This document shows, piece after piece, positions 16,849-25,226 of a stretch of 44,913 bases of DNA. Position numbers and translations under genes: made by a program. The stretch is from Bryobacteraceae bacterium (lineage in GTDB: Bacteria; Acidobacteriota; Terriglobia; Bryobacterales; Bryobacteraceae), in the NCBI GenBank assembly GCA_025928545.1, contig JAICJH010000054.1:1-44913 (forward strand). The letters run 5' to 3'. Numbering within the stretch: position 1 is the first letter of the stretch; the number at the start of each line of letters is the position of its first letter. Under the pieces are notes generated by a model. The model was not told the DNA's origin, did not search any database, and saw nothing but the letters and a program-made list of their open reading frames with translations.

Positions 16849-17415
16849 ATGAAGACCGGAATGATTGTCCTGCTGGCCGTTGGCTTTGCAGTTGTGCTGG
16901 GGGGCTGCCAGTTCATCCAGACTCGCAATAAGCTGGCGACCGAAAAGGTGGCTATCAGTGCGAATTTCGCCCAGATGGACACCGAGCTGCAGCGGCGTGC
17001 CGATCTGATTCCGAATCTGGTCGAAACCGTCAAAGGCTATGCGAAGGAAGAGACCGGCGTGATGACGGCCCTCGCCAACGCCCGTGCCGCGATGATCGGC
17101 GCAAAAACACCGGAAGAAAAAGCTGCCGCCAACAACCAGATCGATACTGCCCTCGGACGTCTGATGGTCGTCGTTGAGAATTACCCGAACCTGAAGGCCA
17201 ACGAGAATTTCAAGCAGTTGCAGTATTCGCTCGAAGGAACCGAAAACCGGATCCTGCAATCGCGGCGCGTTTACAACGAGACCATCCAGCAGTACAACGC
17301 GGACCTGGCCGTTTTCCCCGCGAACATTGTTGGCTCAATGTCGGGTTTCCAGCCCGAGACGGCCTACTTCAAGACCGACCCCGGCGCCCGCAACGCGCCT
17401 AAGGTTCAGTTCTAA
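16849..17415 (+). CDS. lemA: LemA family protein
   Basis: A 188-aa LemA protein: a short N-terminal hydrophobic segment ending in LGGC, which may be a lipobox or simply the membrane anchor, followed by the long helical LemA domain. Family landmarks are QMDTELQRRADLIPNLVETV near residues 42-62 and NYPNLKANENF near 105-115. LemA proteins are membrane-anchored with the helical bundle outside; their molecular role is not settled. AGGAGA precedes the ATG. The end overlaps the end of lpxA on the other strand by 17 bases. Confidence 0.92.
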   Translation: MKTGMIVLLAVGFAVVLGGCQFIQTRNKLATEKVAISANFAQMDTELQRRADLIPNLVETVKGYAKEETGVMTALANARAAMIGAKTPEEKAAANNQIDTALGRLMVVVENYPNLKANENFKQLQYSLEGTENRILQSRRVYNETIQQYNADLAVFPANIVGSMSGFQPETAYFKTDPGARNAPKVQF

Positions 17416-18232
17416 GCGTTTTACCTTCGCGGCAAATCCCGCGCTTGCTGTTCCGCACAAAGCGGACGAGATGCAGCGTATTCTCGTCCGCCAGTTCGGC
17501 CTCAATCTTCGCCAGCGCCTCTTCCAGCCGAAGCCCCGCCCGGTACAGCACGCGATAAGCTTTCTTGATGTTCGAAACCTGCGCCAGACTGAACCCGGCG
17601 CGTTTCATCCCCACCACGTTCAAACCCACAGGCCGCGCGTCATGCCCTGCGTACGTGAAGAACGGAGGCAGATCCAGATTCACCCGCGTATTCCCCGCCA
17701 CCATCGCCAGGCGGCCGATTTTCGAAAATTGGTGGATCACTACGCCTCCCGAGATAAAGGCCTGATCTTCCACCTCTACGTGACCCGCTACAAGTGAACA
17801 ACTCGCGATCGTAATCTCGTTCCCCAGCGTGCAGTTATGAGCGACATGGCCGCTGGTCATGATGTAGTTACCGTCGCCGATCGTGGTCACCGATTCCGGT
17901 TTTGTCCCGCGTGAAATCGTGTAATGCTCACGGATCTTGTTGCGGTTTCCGATTCGCAGATAACTGCGCTCGCCGGTAAAATTCTTGTCCAGAGGATCGG
18001 TTCCCAGCACGGTGCCTGCGGAGATTTCATTGCCATCTCCCAAGGTGGTCCAGCGCTTCACGAAACAGTGGGGTTCCAGCACGCAATCGGACCCGATCAC
18101 GACATCCTGTTCGATCACGCAGAACTCGCCTACGCGCGTTCGCGGCCCGATTACAGCGTCGTGATGAACGCGGGCGTAAAACGCAATGTCGGCGAAGCTA
18201 TCGATGGCCACGGCTTCATCTTGCCATAGCAC
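17399..18232 (-). CDS. lpxA: Acyl-ACP:UDP-N-acetylglucosamine O-acyltransferase
   Basis: A 277-aa left-handed beta-helix acyltransferase of the LpxA type, catalysing the first step of lipid A synthesis in the cytoplasm. Hexapeptide repeats run through residues ~10-190 (for example VIGPRTRVGEFCVI, VIGSDCVLEPHC). The catalytic histidine lies in SGHVAHNC (H129, equivalent to E. coli H125). The helical C-terminal part (VGMKRAGFSL onward) fits the family. The ATG start at 18232 overlaps the upstream amidotransferase stop by 17 bases; an alternative GTG is at 18211. It is the terminal gene of an overlapping mgtC - amidotransferase - lpxA set, not in the common lpxD-fabZ-lpxA order. It supports an outer-membrane-bearing organism. 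Confidence 0.92.
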   Translation of the reverse strand: MLWQDEAVAIDSFADIAFYARVHHDAVIGPRTRVGEFCVIEQDVVIGSDCVLEPHCFVKRWTTLGDGNEISAGTVLGTDPLDKNFTGERSYLRIGNRNKIREHYTISRGTKPESVTTIGDGNYIMTSGHVAHNCTLGNEITIASCSLVAGHVEVEDQAFISGGVVIHQFSKIGRLAMVAGNTRVNLDLPPFFTYAGHDARPVGLNVVGMKRAGFSLAQVSNIKKAYRVLYRAGLRLEEALAKIEAELADENTLHLVRFVRNSKRGICREGKTLRTEP

Positions 18233-18869
18233 TCGCCGCGAACTCCGCGAACAGCCGCATCTGCCGCGCGTCGTCCGTCATGTCCTCGGGATGCCATTGC
18301 ACACCCACTGCAAAACGAGCCGACGGTAAAACGACGCCTTCAACTACACCATCCTCCGGATCGCGCGCCGTCACCACCAACCCGTTGCCCACCCGGTCAA
18401 CAGCCTGATGATGTCTCGAATTCACGGGCATGCGCGGGGCGCCGAAAATCTCCGCCAGCCGCCCTTCAATTACAACATCGTGCACCGGCATACCGCCTGA
18501 TTTTTGCCGATGCCGCTCCGTTCCCGGCAAATGCTGGATCAGCGATCCGCCCTGCACCACGTTAAACAGCTGCAGCCCGCGGCAAATGGCCAGCACCGGC
18601 AAATCCCGGCTCAGGGCGGCCGTCAACAGCGACGACTCATAGTCATCGCGCTCGCGATCCGGCGCGTCCGTTTCCGGCTCCGCCTGCGCCCCATAGAGCG
18701 ATGGGTCCACGTCGGTGCCGCCCGTCAACACCAGACCGGATATCGAATCGGGCAAGTCTCCGGAGTCTGGCGCGAACAGCATCGGCTCGAGGCCGGCCAT
18801 CTGGAGCGCTATCCGGTACGGCTCGCCTTTACTCTTGTTTCGTATCGTGAGCGCGACGCAGCGTGTCAT
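18216..18869 (-). CDS. Class I glutamine amidotransferase-like peptidase C26 (PuuD type)
   Basis: A 217-aa gamma-glutamyl-gamma-aminobutyrate hydrolase family member. The nucleophile elbow is AICRGLQ (C96), and the His/Glu pair is in VQWHPED (H193, E195). LTGGTDVDPSLYG near residue 48-60 and MPVNSRHHQAVDRVG near 147-161 are characteristic of the C26/PuuD group. The substrate is probably a gamma-glutamyl amide; no polyamine pathway genes are beside it. The ATG at 18869 has a GGAAAG ribosome site upstream; an 18-base longer form would start at 18887. It overlaps mgtC at its start and lpxA at its end, suggesting translational coupling. Confidence 0.88.
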   Translation of the reverse strand: MTRCVALTIRNKSKGEPYRIALQMAGLEPMLFAPDSGDLPDSISGLVLTGGTDVDPSLYGAQAEPETDAPDRERDDYESSLLTAALSRDLPVLAICRGLQLFNVVQGGSLIQHLPGTERHRQKSGGMPVHDVVIEGRLAEIFGAPRMPVNSRHHQAVDRVGNGLVVTARDPEDGVVEGVVLPSARFAVGVQWHPEDMTDDARQMRLFAEFAASAMAR

Positions 18870-19308
18870 CGACGTTTTCTTTCCCACTGTCCAGTTTTCG
18901 CTTGAACGGAACCAGCGCCCGCAGCGTCAGCACATCGATTAACGCCAGCACGATTGCAATTTCAACACGTCCCAACGCCACCGCCGCCCCGATCGCGCCG
19001 GCCGCCCAGATGCTGGCCGCAGTCGCCGTACCGCGTACGTTGATGCCATCTTTGACAATCGCTCCGCCACCCACGAAGCCGATTCCCGTGATCAGCCCCT
19101 GCAACACACGCGACCCGTTCCCGTCGACGTTATCGATGATCATCAGCAGGCCGCAACTGGCCATCGAGACCAGCGGAAAGGTGCGGATTCCGGCGGACCT
19201 GCCCTCTTTCTCGGTCCACCAGCCTGTGGGCAGAACCAGAACCCAGGCCAGACCGATCTTTTCGAAACAGAGCAACAGAAAGTGCCAGTCGAACGTAAGG
19301 GGTTGCAT
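18829..19308 (-). CDS. MgtC/SapB family membrane protein
   Basis: A 159-aa inner-membrane protein with about four transmembrane segments. The family signature appears as RTFPLVSMASCGLL followed by GLITGIGFVGGGAIVKDG and RGTATAASIWAAGAIG. MgtC-type proteins influence magnesium homeostasis and, in pathogens, survival in phagosomes; in soil bacteria their role is less clear. It is the first gene of the overlapping minus-strand trio and is divergent from the YhhQ-type gene with only 25 bases between start codons, leaving little room for two separate promoters. Confidence 0.88.
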   Translation of the reverse strand: MQPLTFDWHFLLLCFEKIGLAWVLVLPTGWWTEKEGRSAGIRTFPLVSMASCGLLMIIDNVDGNGSRVLQGLITGIGFVGGGAIVKDGINVRGTATAASIWAAGAIGAAVALGRVEIAIVLALIDVLTLRALVPFKRKLDSGKENVDDTLRRAHDTKQE

Positions 19309-19333
19309 AACCTGTTATGTTGAGCTTATCGCG

Positions 19334-20074
19334 ATGCGCACCCTGCCCGGCACCCAGTACCGCTATCTGGATCTTCTGATTAACATTTTCGTGGTGGTCC
19401 TGATTGTCTCCAACCTGATTGCCCCCAAGCCGGTGGCTTTTTATGTTCCGATCCTTTCGTCCTATATCGGGCCGCTGACCGTCAGCGCCGCCCAGATGCT
19501 TTTCCCGATCACCTACATCTTCGGCGACGTCTTTACCGAGGTCTACGGCTACAGCGCCTCGCGCCGCGCCATCTGGACCGGCTTTATGGCCAGCGCCATC
19601 ATGGCCGCTTTCGGAATGTTCGCCATCTGGCTGCCGCCGGCTCCCGGTTTCAAAGATCAGGCCGCATACGAAACCATTTTCGGCGTGGTGCCCCGCAACG
19701 TTGCCGGCAGCTTACTGGCATTTTGGTGCGGCGAGTTCGCCAACTCGCTGACAGTCGCGAAGATGAAAGTCTTTACCAACGGTCGTTACCTTTGGACCCG
19801 AACCGTGGGCTCCACCATCATCGGCCAGGCGGTAGATACAACTATCGTCATCGTGATCATCTTTTGGGGCAGTTCTTTCAGCCGGATGGTCAATCTGATT
19901 GTCTCCGGCTATCTGTTTAAAGTCGTCTACGAAGTCCTCGCCACTCCGCTCACCTATTGGGTGGTCAATACCCTGAAGCGCCGCGAAGGCGTGGATTTTT
20001 TCGATCGTTCCACCAATCTCAATCCATTCGCGATTGGAGTCCCGGTTGCTCCCGTTGCTCTACCTGAGGAATAA
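19334..20074 (+). CDS. Queuosine precursor transporter (YhhQ/VUT family)
   Basis: A 246-aa integral membrane protein with about six transmembrane segments. Family landmarks are YIFGDVFTEVYGY near residues 57-69, SRRAIWTGF, and GEFANSLTVAKMK with WTRTVGSTIIGQAVDT in the second half. YhhQ proteins import queuosine precursors (preQ0/preQ1) for tRNA modification. The frame is open far upstream (to 18863) but that region is antisense to mgtC, so the ATG at 19334 is used. No room exists for a preQ1 riboswitch in the 25-base gap to mgtC. The galM gene starts 3 bases after its stop. Confidence 0.87.
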   Translation: MRTLPGTQYRYLDLLINIFVVVLIVSNLIAPKPVAFYVPILSSYIGPLTVSAAQMLFPITYIFGDVFTEVYGYSASRRAIWTGFMASAIMAAFGMFAIWLPPAPGFKDQAAYETIFGVVPRNVAGSLLAFWCGEFANSLTVAKMKVFTNGRYLWTRTVGSTIIGQAVDTTIVIVIIFWGSSFSRMVNLIVSGYLFKVVYEVLATPLTYWVVNTLKRREGVDFFDRSTNLNPFAIGVPVAPVALPEE

Positions 20075-20076
20075 TC

Positions 20077-21180
20077 ATGAAGCTTCGTTTCCTGACTCTC
20101 GCTCTTCTTACGTCTTTCGCTATGTACGCAACAACAATCCAGAAATCGGACTTCGGCAAGACGGCGGATGGAACCGCTGTCTCCCTCTACACCCTCACCA
20201 ACAGCAAGGGTATGGAGGCGAGGATCATCACGTATGGTGGCGCCATCGTCTCTCTCAAAACGCCGGATCGGACCGGCAAGATGGGTGACGTGGTTCTCGG
20301 CTACGACAATCTCGCGGGCTACACAGGAGGCAAAGCTTTTTTCGGCGCACTGGTTGGCAGGTACGCCAATCGGATCGCTCACGGCCAGTTCTCAATCGAT
20401 GGCAAGCCGTACAACGTTCCGAAAAACGACGGAGAGAATGCTCTCCATGGCGGCGTCAGGGGCTTCGATAAGCGGGTTTGGACGGCCCGCGCTCTTCCCG
20501 ATGGAGCTCTGGAACTGACGTATGTCAGTCAGGACGGCGAAGAAGGCTACCCGGGCAAACTGACCGCCTCCGTGACCTACACGCTGACCGACCAGAATGC
20601 CCTGCGCATTCATTATGCGGCCGTGGCTGACAAGCCGACGGTCGTCAATCTGACCAACCATTCTTATTTCAACCTGAAAGGCGATGGCGATATTCTCGGT
20701 CACCTGGTCACCCTGAACGCCGATGTGTTCACGCCGGTGGATGCCGGGCTGATTCCAACCGGCGAACTGAAATCGGTGGATGGCACGCCTTTCGACTTCC
20801 GCCGTGCCCGCACCCCGGGCGAACGGATCAATCAGGCCGATGAGCAACTGAAGATAGGAAAGGGTTACGACCACAACTGGATTCTGAATCGCACTCCAGG
20901 CGTCAGCCTCGGCCTGGCCGCCCGCGTCGAAGAAGCCGGCGTTAGCGGCCGCATCATGGAGATCTACACCGACCAGCCTGGAATTCAGTTCTATACCGGA
21001 AACTTTCTGGATGGCTCCGAAAAAGGCAAGGACGGAAAAGTATACAATCACCGATCCGGATTCTGTTTCGAAACCCAGCATTATCCGGATTCACCCAACC
21101 ATCCGAAATTCCCGTCAACTCTTCTTCGGCCCGGCCAGAAGTACGAAACCACGACCGAATTCCGCTTCAGCGCAAAATAA
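20077..21180 (+). CDS. galM: Aldose 1-epimerase, exported
   Basis: A 367-aa galactose mutarotase-like enzyme interconverting alpha and beta anomers of hexoses. A signal peptide (about 1-18, TSFAMYA) suggests a periplasmic form. Family motifs include GRYANRIAHG, NALHGGVRGFDKRVW, the catalytic His in NLTNHSYFNL, and FETQHYPDSPNHPKFPST near the end. The ATG has a GAGGAAT ribosome site lying inside the end of the preceding transporter gene, so the two are one transcription unit. A strong terminator follows directly. Confidence 0.93.
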   Translation: MKLRFLTLALLTSFAMYATTIQKSDFGKTADGTAVSLYTLTNSKGMEARIITYGGAIVSLKTPDRTGKMGDVVLGYDNLAGYTGGKAFFGALVGRYANRIAHGQFSIDGKPYNVPKNDGENALHGGVRGFDKRVWTARALPDGALELTYVSQDGEEGYPGKLTASVTYTLTDQNALRIHYAAVADKPTVVNLTNHSYFNLKGDGDILGHLVTLNADVFTPVDAGLIPTGELKSVDGTPFDFRRARTPGERINQADEQLKIGKGYDHNWILNRTPGVSLGLAARVEEAGVSGRIMEIYTDQPGIQFYTGNFLDGSEKGKDGKVYNHRSGFCFETQHYPDSPNHPKFPSTLLRPGQKYETTTEFRFSAK

Positions 21181-21184
21181 AATG

Positions 21185-21228
21185 ACCGGCTGACCGATCC
21201 CCTCCGATCGGTCAGCCGGTCTCTTTTT
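21185..21228. terminator. Strong Rho-independent terminator, probably bidirectional
   Basis: A perfect 15-bp stem (21185-21199 with 21206-21220) and a 6-base loop, followed by CTCTTTTT. On the other strand the stem is followed by CATTTTATTTT, so it can serve both galM and the converging Sel1-repeat gene. Confidence 0.9.
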
Positions 21229-21243
21229 GGTCTGTGCCGAAGC

Positions 21244-22065
21244 TTATCTCGACGAGGCTGACAAGACAGGCTTCCAGGCGCTCGCTGACTTCTGCGCTCG
21301 GGCTACAACCTCAGGAGAAAGCTTCGCAATGAGAGCATCCCTCTTTCTCTCCGCAATTTTCTGCTGCTGCTTAGCCGCCACTGTCGACCAAAAAAGTGCC
21401 TGCTCGGGATTGGCCGTTACGCCTTCCCCGCGCTCGTACATCGCCGCCAACTGAACTTCCGCCGGGCCGAAACCCTGATCCGCGGCTTTCTTGCACCACG
21501 TGAACGCGGCAGCATCGTCCTTCTTTTCGCCGCCCTTGCCCTTCGCGATCATCTGCGACAGGTTGAATTGTGCCGGCGCGACGCCCTGCTCAGCTGCTTT
21601 CCGGTACCACGTTACAGCTGCCTTGTCGTCCTGATTTACGCCAAAGCCTTCTTCGAACAAACGGCCAATTCCGTAACCGGCGTTAAAGTCGCCCTGTTCG
21701 GCGGCCATTTCATACCAGCGCATCGCCTCGGCATAATTCTGCTGCACTCCCACGCCTTTCGCGAACATCAACCCCAACTGGAACTCCGCCTGGCCGTTCC
21801 CTTTGGCAGCCGCAGATTGAAAATACTGCATGGCCGTTTCGGCGCTGCGGTCCACACCAAGACCGTGGAGATACATAATCCCCAGGTTGGCCTGGGCATT
21901 CGCGTCCCCCTGCTCGGCCATAGGAGACCAGAGTTTGTAAGCAGTGGCGTAGTCCTTCGCCTGAAAGGCCGCCATAGCCGGATGAGTGGGTTTGGCTGGC
22001 TGATCCGCAGCTAACCCTAATCCTGTCAATGAGAAGAAGAGTGCGATAATCGTTATGTTTTTCAT
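21244..22065 (-). CDS. Secreted Sel1-repeat protein
   Basis: A 273-aa periplasmic protein. A signal peptide (about 1-19) is followed by five or six ~36-residue Sel1-like helical repeats, each showing A-x-A-x-x-x-L-G-x-x-Y-x-x-G-x-G-V (for example AQANLGIMYLHGLGV and AEFQLGLMFAKGVGV). The C-terminus is a Lys/Arg-containing helix. Sel1 repeats mediate protein-protein contacts; no partner can be named from the neighbours. It ends against the bidirectional terminator shared with galM. Confidence 0.9.
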   Translation of the reverse strand: MKNITIIALFFSLTGLGLAADQPAKPTHPAMAAFQAKDYATAYKLWSPMAEQGDANAQANLGIMYLHGLGVDRSAETAMQYFQSAAAKGNGQAEFQLGLMFAKGVGVQQNYAEAMRWYEMAAEQGDFNAGYGIGRLFEEGFGVNQDDKAAVTWYRKAAEQGVAPAQFNLSQMIAKGKGGEKKDDAAAFTWCKKAADQGFGPAEVQLAAMYERGEGVTANPEQALFWSTVAAKQQQKIAERKRDALIAKLSPEVVARAQKSASAWKPVLSASSR

Positions 22066-22179
22066 TTCGTCCCCTGGTGCCCTTCGTCAACCATGCAAAG
22101 AACCCTTTACGATTGTTTACATTACTCCTCTTTTCAGCGGAGCGCAAGGGGGGATGTAAGATTTTGTAAATGAACCGGT

Positions 22180-22623
22180 TTACCGGCCGGACGAACCGAA
22201 GCCGCCTGCGCCCCGCGCCGAATCGGACAACTCATCGCCCTCCACCCATTCGACAGCTTCGTAGCGCGAAATCACGATTTGCGCGATGCGATCCCCGGGT
22301 CGAATCTCGAAAGGCTCGCGGCCCAGATTTTGCAGGATGACGCGAATTTCCCCGCGATAGCCAGGGTCGATGGTAGCCGGGCTGTTGGGGAGCGTGATCG
22401 AATGCTTCAGCGCGAGTCCGCTCCGGGGACGGATCTGCGCTTCGAAACCGGGAGGCAGTTCAATCGCGAGGCCGGTAGCCACAAGCTTCGTTTCCATTGG
22501 AGCCAGGGTTACGGATTCCACGGAATGCAGATCCATCCCGGCATCTTCTTCGGGTCCGTGAGCGTAGCGTGGAATGACGGCGTCCTCGCGAAGGCGGCGG
22601 ATTTTCAATTGGTGTAAGGTCAA
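22180..22623 (-). CDS. dut: dUTP diphosphatase
   Basis: A 147-aa trimeric-type dUTPase that hydrolyses dUTP to dUMP and diphosphate. All five motifs are present: DAGMDLHS, PRSGLALKH, ATIDPGYRGE, PGDRIAQIVI and the C-terminal arm RGAGGFGSSG. The product dUMP is the substrate of thymidylate synthase, and the divergent neighbour is ThyX-like, which makes a functional pairing likely. The ATG at 22623 is about 16 bases from the probable start of that neighbour, so both promoters must overlap the coding regions. Confidence 0.94.
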   Translation of the reverse strand: MTLHQLKIRRLREDAVIPRYAHGPEEDAGMDLHSVESVTLAPMETKLVATGLAIELPPGFEAQIRPRSGLALKHSITLPNSPATIDPGYRGEIRVILQNLGREPFEIRPGDRIAQIVISRYEAVEWVEGDELSDSARGAGGFGSSGR

Positions 22624-22639
22624 CCGATATCATAACCGT

Positions 22640-24058
22640 TTGGCTAAACGAGTCATCACAATTGCTCCTCTGCCGCCGGAGAAAAGCGCGTATGCGCTGG
22701 CGCGCTACAGCCGGTCGGCCGATTCCATCCGGCAGTCCATCGAGTGGGTCCGTACCCATAATTCGCAGCAGTTTCTCGAAAGCTTCTACTTCCAGTACGG
22801 CCACCAGTCGATTGCCGATCTCGGCCACACCGTTCTTTGCTTCGAAGGCATCAGCGAACTGGCGGCCAGTGAAGTCGAAGACGAAGTGCTTTGGGACGGC
22901 CAGGCGAAGTCGTCGCGCTATCAGGATTTCTCGAAAGGCGGCTTCATCGCGCCGCCGGAGTTCGACTCCGCGCAGCTCGCGCAATACCAGACTGCCGGCG
23001 ACGCCCTGATCGCGGCTTACAAAGTAATTCACGCGCGCATGGACGCTCACCTGCGGGAAACACTGCCGCGTCCGGAATCGATGAAGCCCGACGCCTACGG
23101 TCGCAATATCGCGGCGCGCGCCTTTGACGTCGCACGCTACTGCCTGTTCTGGGGTGTGCCCACCAATGTCGGGCAGGTCACCAGCATCCGCACTTTAGAG
23201 AAGCAGATCAAGCGGCTTCGCGTTTCGGAATTCGGCGAAGTCAGGGAGCTTGGGCTGGAGATCGCCGAGGCCTGCGCGGCGCCGCCGGAATGCACCTGGG
23301 ACGACGCGAACGCGGAACCGATCGCGCCCACGCTGGCGCGGCACGCCGAGCCCGATGAATATATCGGACGTTCGCGCGCCGATCTGGAAGCCTGGGCAAG
23401 GCAGAATCTGACAGTGCCGTCGCATTCCGCGCCCCGCGTTGATCTTATTAAGCCCGACGATGTTCTCACCGAAATCGCGGCCACCCTGCTCTATCCGGTT
23501 TGCTCGCACTCTTTCCGCGCGCTTTATGAAACGCTCCGCGGGTGGAGCGCGGCGCGCCGCGGCGAAGTTCTCGACGTGGCGCTGCAATCCCGTGGCTCGC
23601 GCGACGATTTTCTGCGCGGTTTTCGCGGCGGCCAGTACTGCTTCGACATGTTGATCGATATCGGCGCCTATCGCGACATGCACCGGCACCGGCGCTGCCA
23701 TCAGTACCGGCAGGCATACTCCGGCGAGCATGGTTATGAGTCGCCCGCTGCGTTGGCGGAGGCCGGCGCGCAGGATTTCTACGCCACCGCCATGGATAAC
23801 GCTTTCGCCGCCATGCGTGCGCTGCCCGATCCCGGCCGTCAGTATTTGCTGCCATTCGGCGCAAGGTCGCGGTTCCTGTTCAAAATGGATTTTGCGGAAG
23901 TGGAATACATCGCGCGCGTCCGCAGCGGAGTCAAAGGCCATTTCAGTTACCGGGACGTGGCCTGGCAAATGAAACAACGGGTGGACGAAATGGAACCCGA
24001 ACTGGGCCGCCTCCTCCAGGCGACTCCACCCTGGATCGAAGATCCGCTGAAGCGATAG
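22640..24058 (+). CDS. Two-lobed ThyX-like protein (FAD-dependent thymidylate synthase family)
   Basis: A 472-aa protein, about twice the length of a standard ThyX, formed from two ThyX-like halves. The N-terminal half keeps the outline (YGHQSIADLGH, then SSRYQDFSKGGF) but has no RHR motif where the catalytic R-H-R-x7-S is expected. The C-terminal half has DIGAYRDMHRHRRCHQYRQ; its R-H-R (23684-23692) is kept, while the position of the serine is alanine. Annotation pipelines call such proteins FAD-dependent thymidylate synthase. With the dUTPase gene beside it, a role in dTMP formation is attractive, but altered motifs leave this open. The start is uncertain: TTG at 22640 begins the conserved LAKRVITIAPLP segment; an ATG at 22574 would overlap dut. 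Confidence 0.75.
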   Translation: MAKRVITIAPLPPEKSAYALARYSRSADSIRQSIEWVRTHNSQQFLESFYFQYGHQSIADLGHTVLCFEGISELAASEVEDEVLWDGQAKSSRYQDFSKGGFIAPPEFDSAQLAQYQTAGDALIAAYKVIHARMDAHLRETLPRPESMKPDAYGRNIAARAFDVARYCLFWGVPTNVGQVTSIRTLEKQIKRLRVSEFGEVRELGLEIAEACAAPPECTWDDANAEPIAPTLARHAEPDEYIGRSRADLEAWARQNLTVPSHSAPRVDLIKPDDVLTEIAATLLYPVCSHSFRALYETLRGWSAARRGEVLDVALQSRGSRDDFLRGFRGGQYCFDMLIDIGAYRDMHRHRRCHQYRQAYSGEHGYESPAALAEAGAQDFYATAMDNAFAAMRALPDPGRQYLLPFGARSRFLFKMDFAEVEYIARVRSGVKGHFSYRDVAWQMKQRVDEMEPELGRLLQATPPWIEDPLKR

Positions 24059-24105
24059 CCTCAGATTCAGGGATCTTTTGGCCATTATCCCTCGTATGGA
24101 AAACT

Positions 24106-24996
24106 ATGGTTATGTCCCGTATCCCCGTGTTTGCCGTGGCAGCGGCTTTTCTTCCCGTTCTTTTGGTTGCGCAAACCAAGCCCGCCCCGCGTCTGGAATA
24201 CGAGGTGGCATCGGTTCGGCCTGCTCCTCAGCTTGACGCCGCCGTTAAGGTGGGCCTGCATACCGATGGGTCGCAACTGCGCTTCGATTACCTCTCGCTG
24301 CGCGACTGCATCCGGATAGCGTGGCAGGTGAAAGATTTTCAGGTCGTTGGGCCGGACTGGGTAGCCAGCGACCGTTACAACATCAACGCGAAGTTGCCGG
24401 ACGGCACGTTCAACGATGACCAGCGTCGTGAAATGCTTCAGAATCTGCTGCTCGATCGCTTCAAGCTGGCGTTTCACAGGGACAAGAAGGAGTTCGCGGT
24501 CTACGCGCTGCTTCCCGGCAAGAACGGCCTGAAACTGAAGGAAACCGCGCCGGATGCGAAGGATGCCGCGCCCGCCAAAAGTGTCAGCGTCAGCGCTCAG
24601 GGCAGCGCCGCGGGCGTCTTCGTGGATATGGGCGGCGGATCTTATTATTCTTTTGCGGACAACAAACTGACCGCTCATAAGCTGAACACCGCGAGAATGG
24701 CTGAGGTTCTCGCGCAGTATATGGATAAACCGGTGGTTGACATGACAGGCCAACCCGAAGACAAGAATTACGATGTCACGCTCGAACTTGCCCCGGACGA
24801 TTACAGGGTGATGCTGATTCGCGTGGCCATTAAGAACGGCGTCAGCCTGCCTCCGCAGGCGATTGCGCTGGCCGATGGCACTACCGAGTCGCTCACTTCC
24901 GCGATGGATCTGGCCGGGATGAGACTGGAGTCCCGGAAAGCACCGCTGGATGTTCTCGTGATCGATAAGGCCGATAAGACGCCAACCGATAACTGA
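24106..24996 (+). CDS. TIGR03435 family secreted protein
   Basis: A 296-aa protein of the soil-associated TIGR03435 family. It has a signal peptide (about 1-23), the family opening YEVASVRPA, the central LRDCIRIAWQVKDFQVVGPD and DRYNINAKLP, LLLDRFKLAFHRDKKEFAVY, and the closing GMRLESRKAPLDVLVIDKAD followed by a short tail ending in N. The family is greatly expanded in Solibacter-type acidobacteria and has no known function. A GGAAA lies eight bases before the ATG at 24106; an ATG at 24112 is an alternative start. It is followed closely by a small antitoxin-like gene. Confidence 0.9.
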   Translation: MVMSRIPVFAVAAAFLPVLLVAQTKPAPRLEYEVASVRPAPQLDAAVKVGLHTDGSQLRFDYLSLRDCIRIAWQVKDFQVVGPDWVASDRYNINAKLPDGTFNDDQRREMLQNLLLDRFKLAFHRDKKEFAVYALLPGKNGLKLKETAPDAKDAAPAKSVSVSAQGSAAGVFVDMGGGSYYSFADNKLTAHKLNTARMAEVLAQYMDKPVVDMTGQPEDKNYDVTLELAPDDYRVMLIRVAIKNGVSLPPQAIALADGTTESLTSAMDLAGMRLESRKAPLDVLVIDKADKTPTDN

Positions 24997-25001
24997 GGAT
25001 C

Positions 25002-25226
25002 ATGCGGACCACTATCGAACTTCCGGATGAACTGCTCAAACTCGCAAAGAGCATGGCGGCACTGGAAGGTGTCTCCCTCCGTCAGTTCCTTATTGATGCT
25101 GTTCGATTCAGGATCGCACCGGGAAAAACGAAAGTCCGCAAACACCCGCCGATGATCGGAGACCCTGCGGCTGCTCCTTTGCTGCCCTTGACCCGCGAAC
25201 AAATCGATGAAGCGATGTTTAGCTGA
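25002..25226 (+). CDS. RHH-type antitoxin (VapB-like)
   Basis: A 74-aa protein with the ribbon-helix-helix opening MRTTIELPDELLKLAKSMAA and LEGVSLRQFLIDAV, and an acidic/hydrophobic C-terminal tail with LTREQIDEAMF that in VapB-like antitoxins wraps the toxin. It would bind its own promoter DNA and neutralise a PIN-domain RNase. The toxin reading frame starts at 25207, inside its end, as in typical vapBC pairs, but that toxin is broken (see 25207-25365), so this is an orphan antitoxin. It starts six bases after the upstream TIGR03435 stop and has no good own promoter visible. Confidence 0.72.
   Translation: MRTTIELPDELLKLAKSMAALEGVSLRQFLIDAVRFRIAPGKTKVRKHPPMIGDPAAAPLLPLTREQIDEAMFS

Noticed and set aside
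18863..19333. N-terminal extension of the YhhQ-type transporter
   Set aside because: It lies entirely antisense to mgtC and is Ser/Thr/Pro-rich without membrane segments.
22145..22200. Terminator after dut
   Set aside because: The CCGGT/ACCGG arms are separated by only two bases and no T run follows, so a stable hairpin is unlikely.
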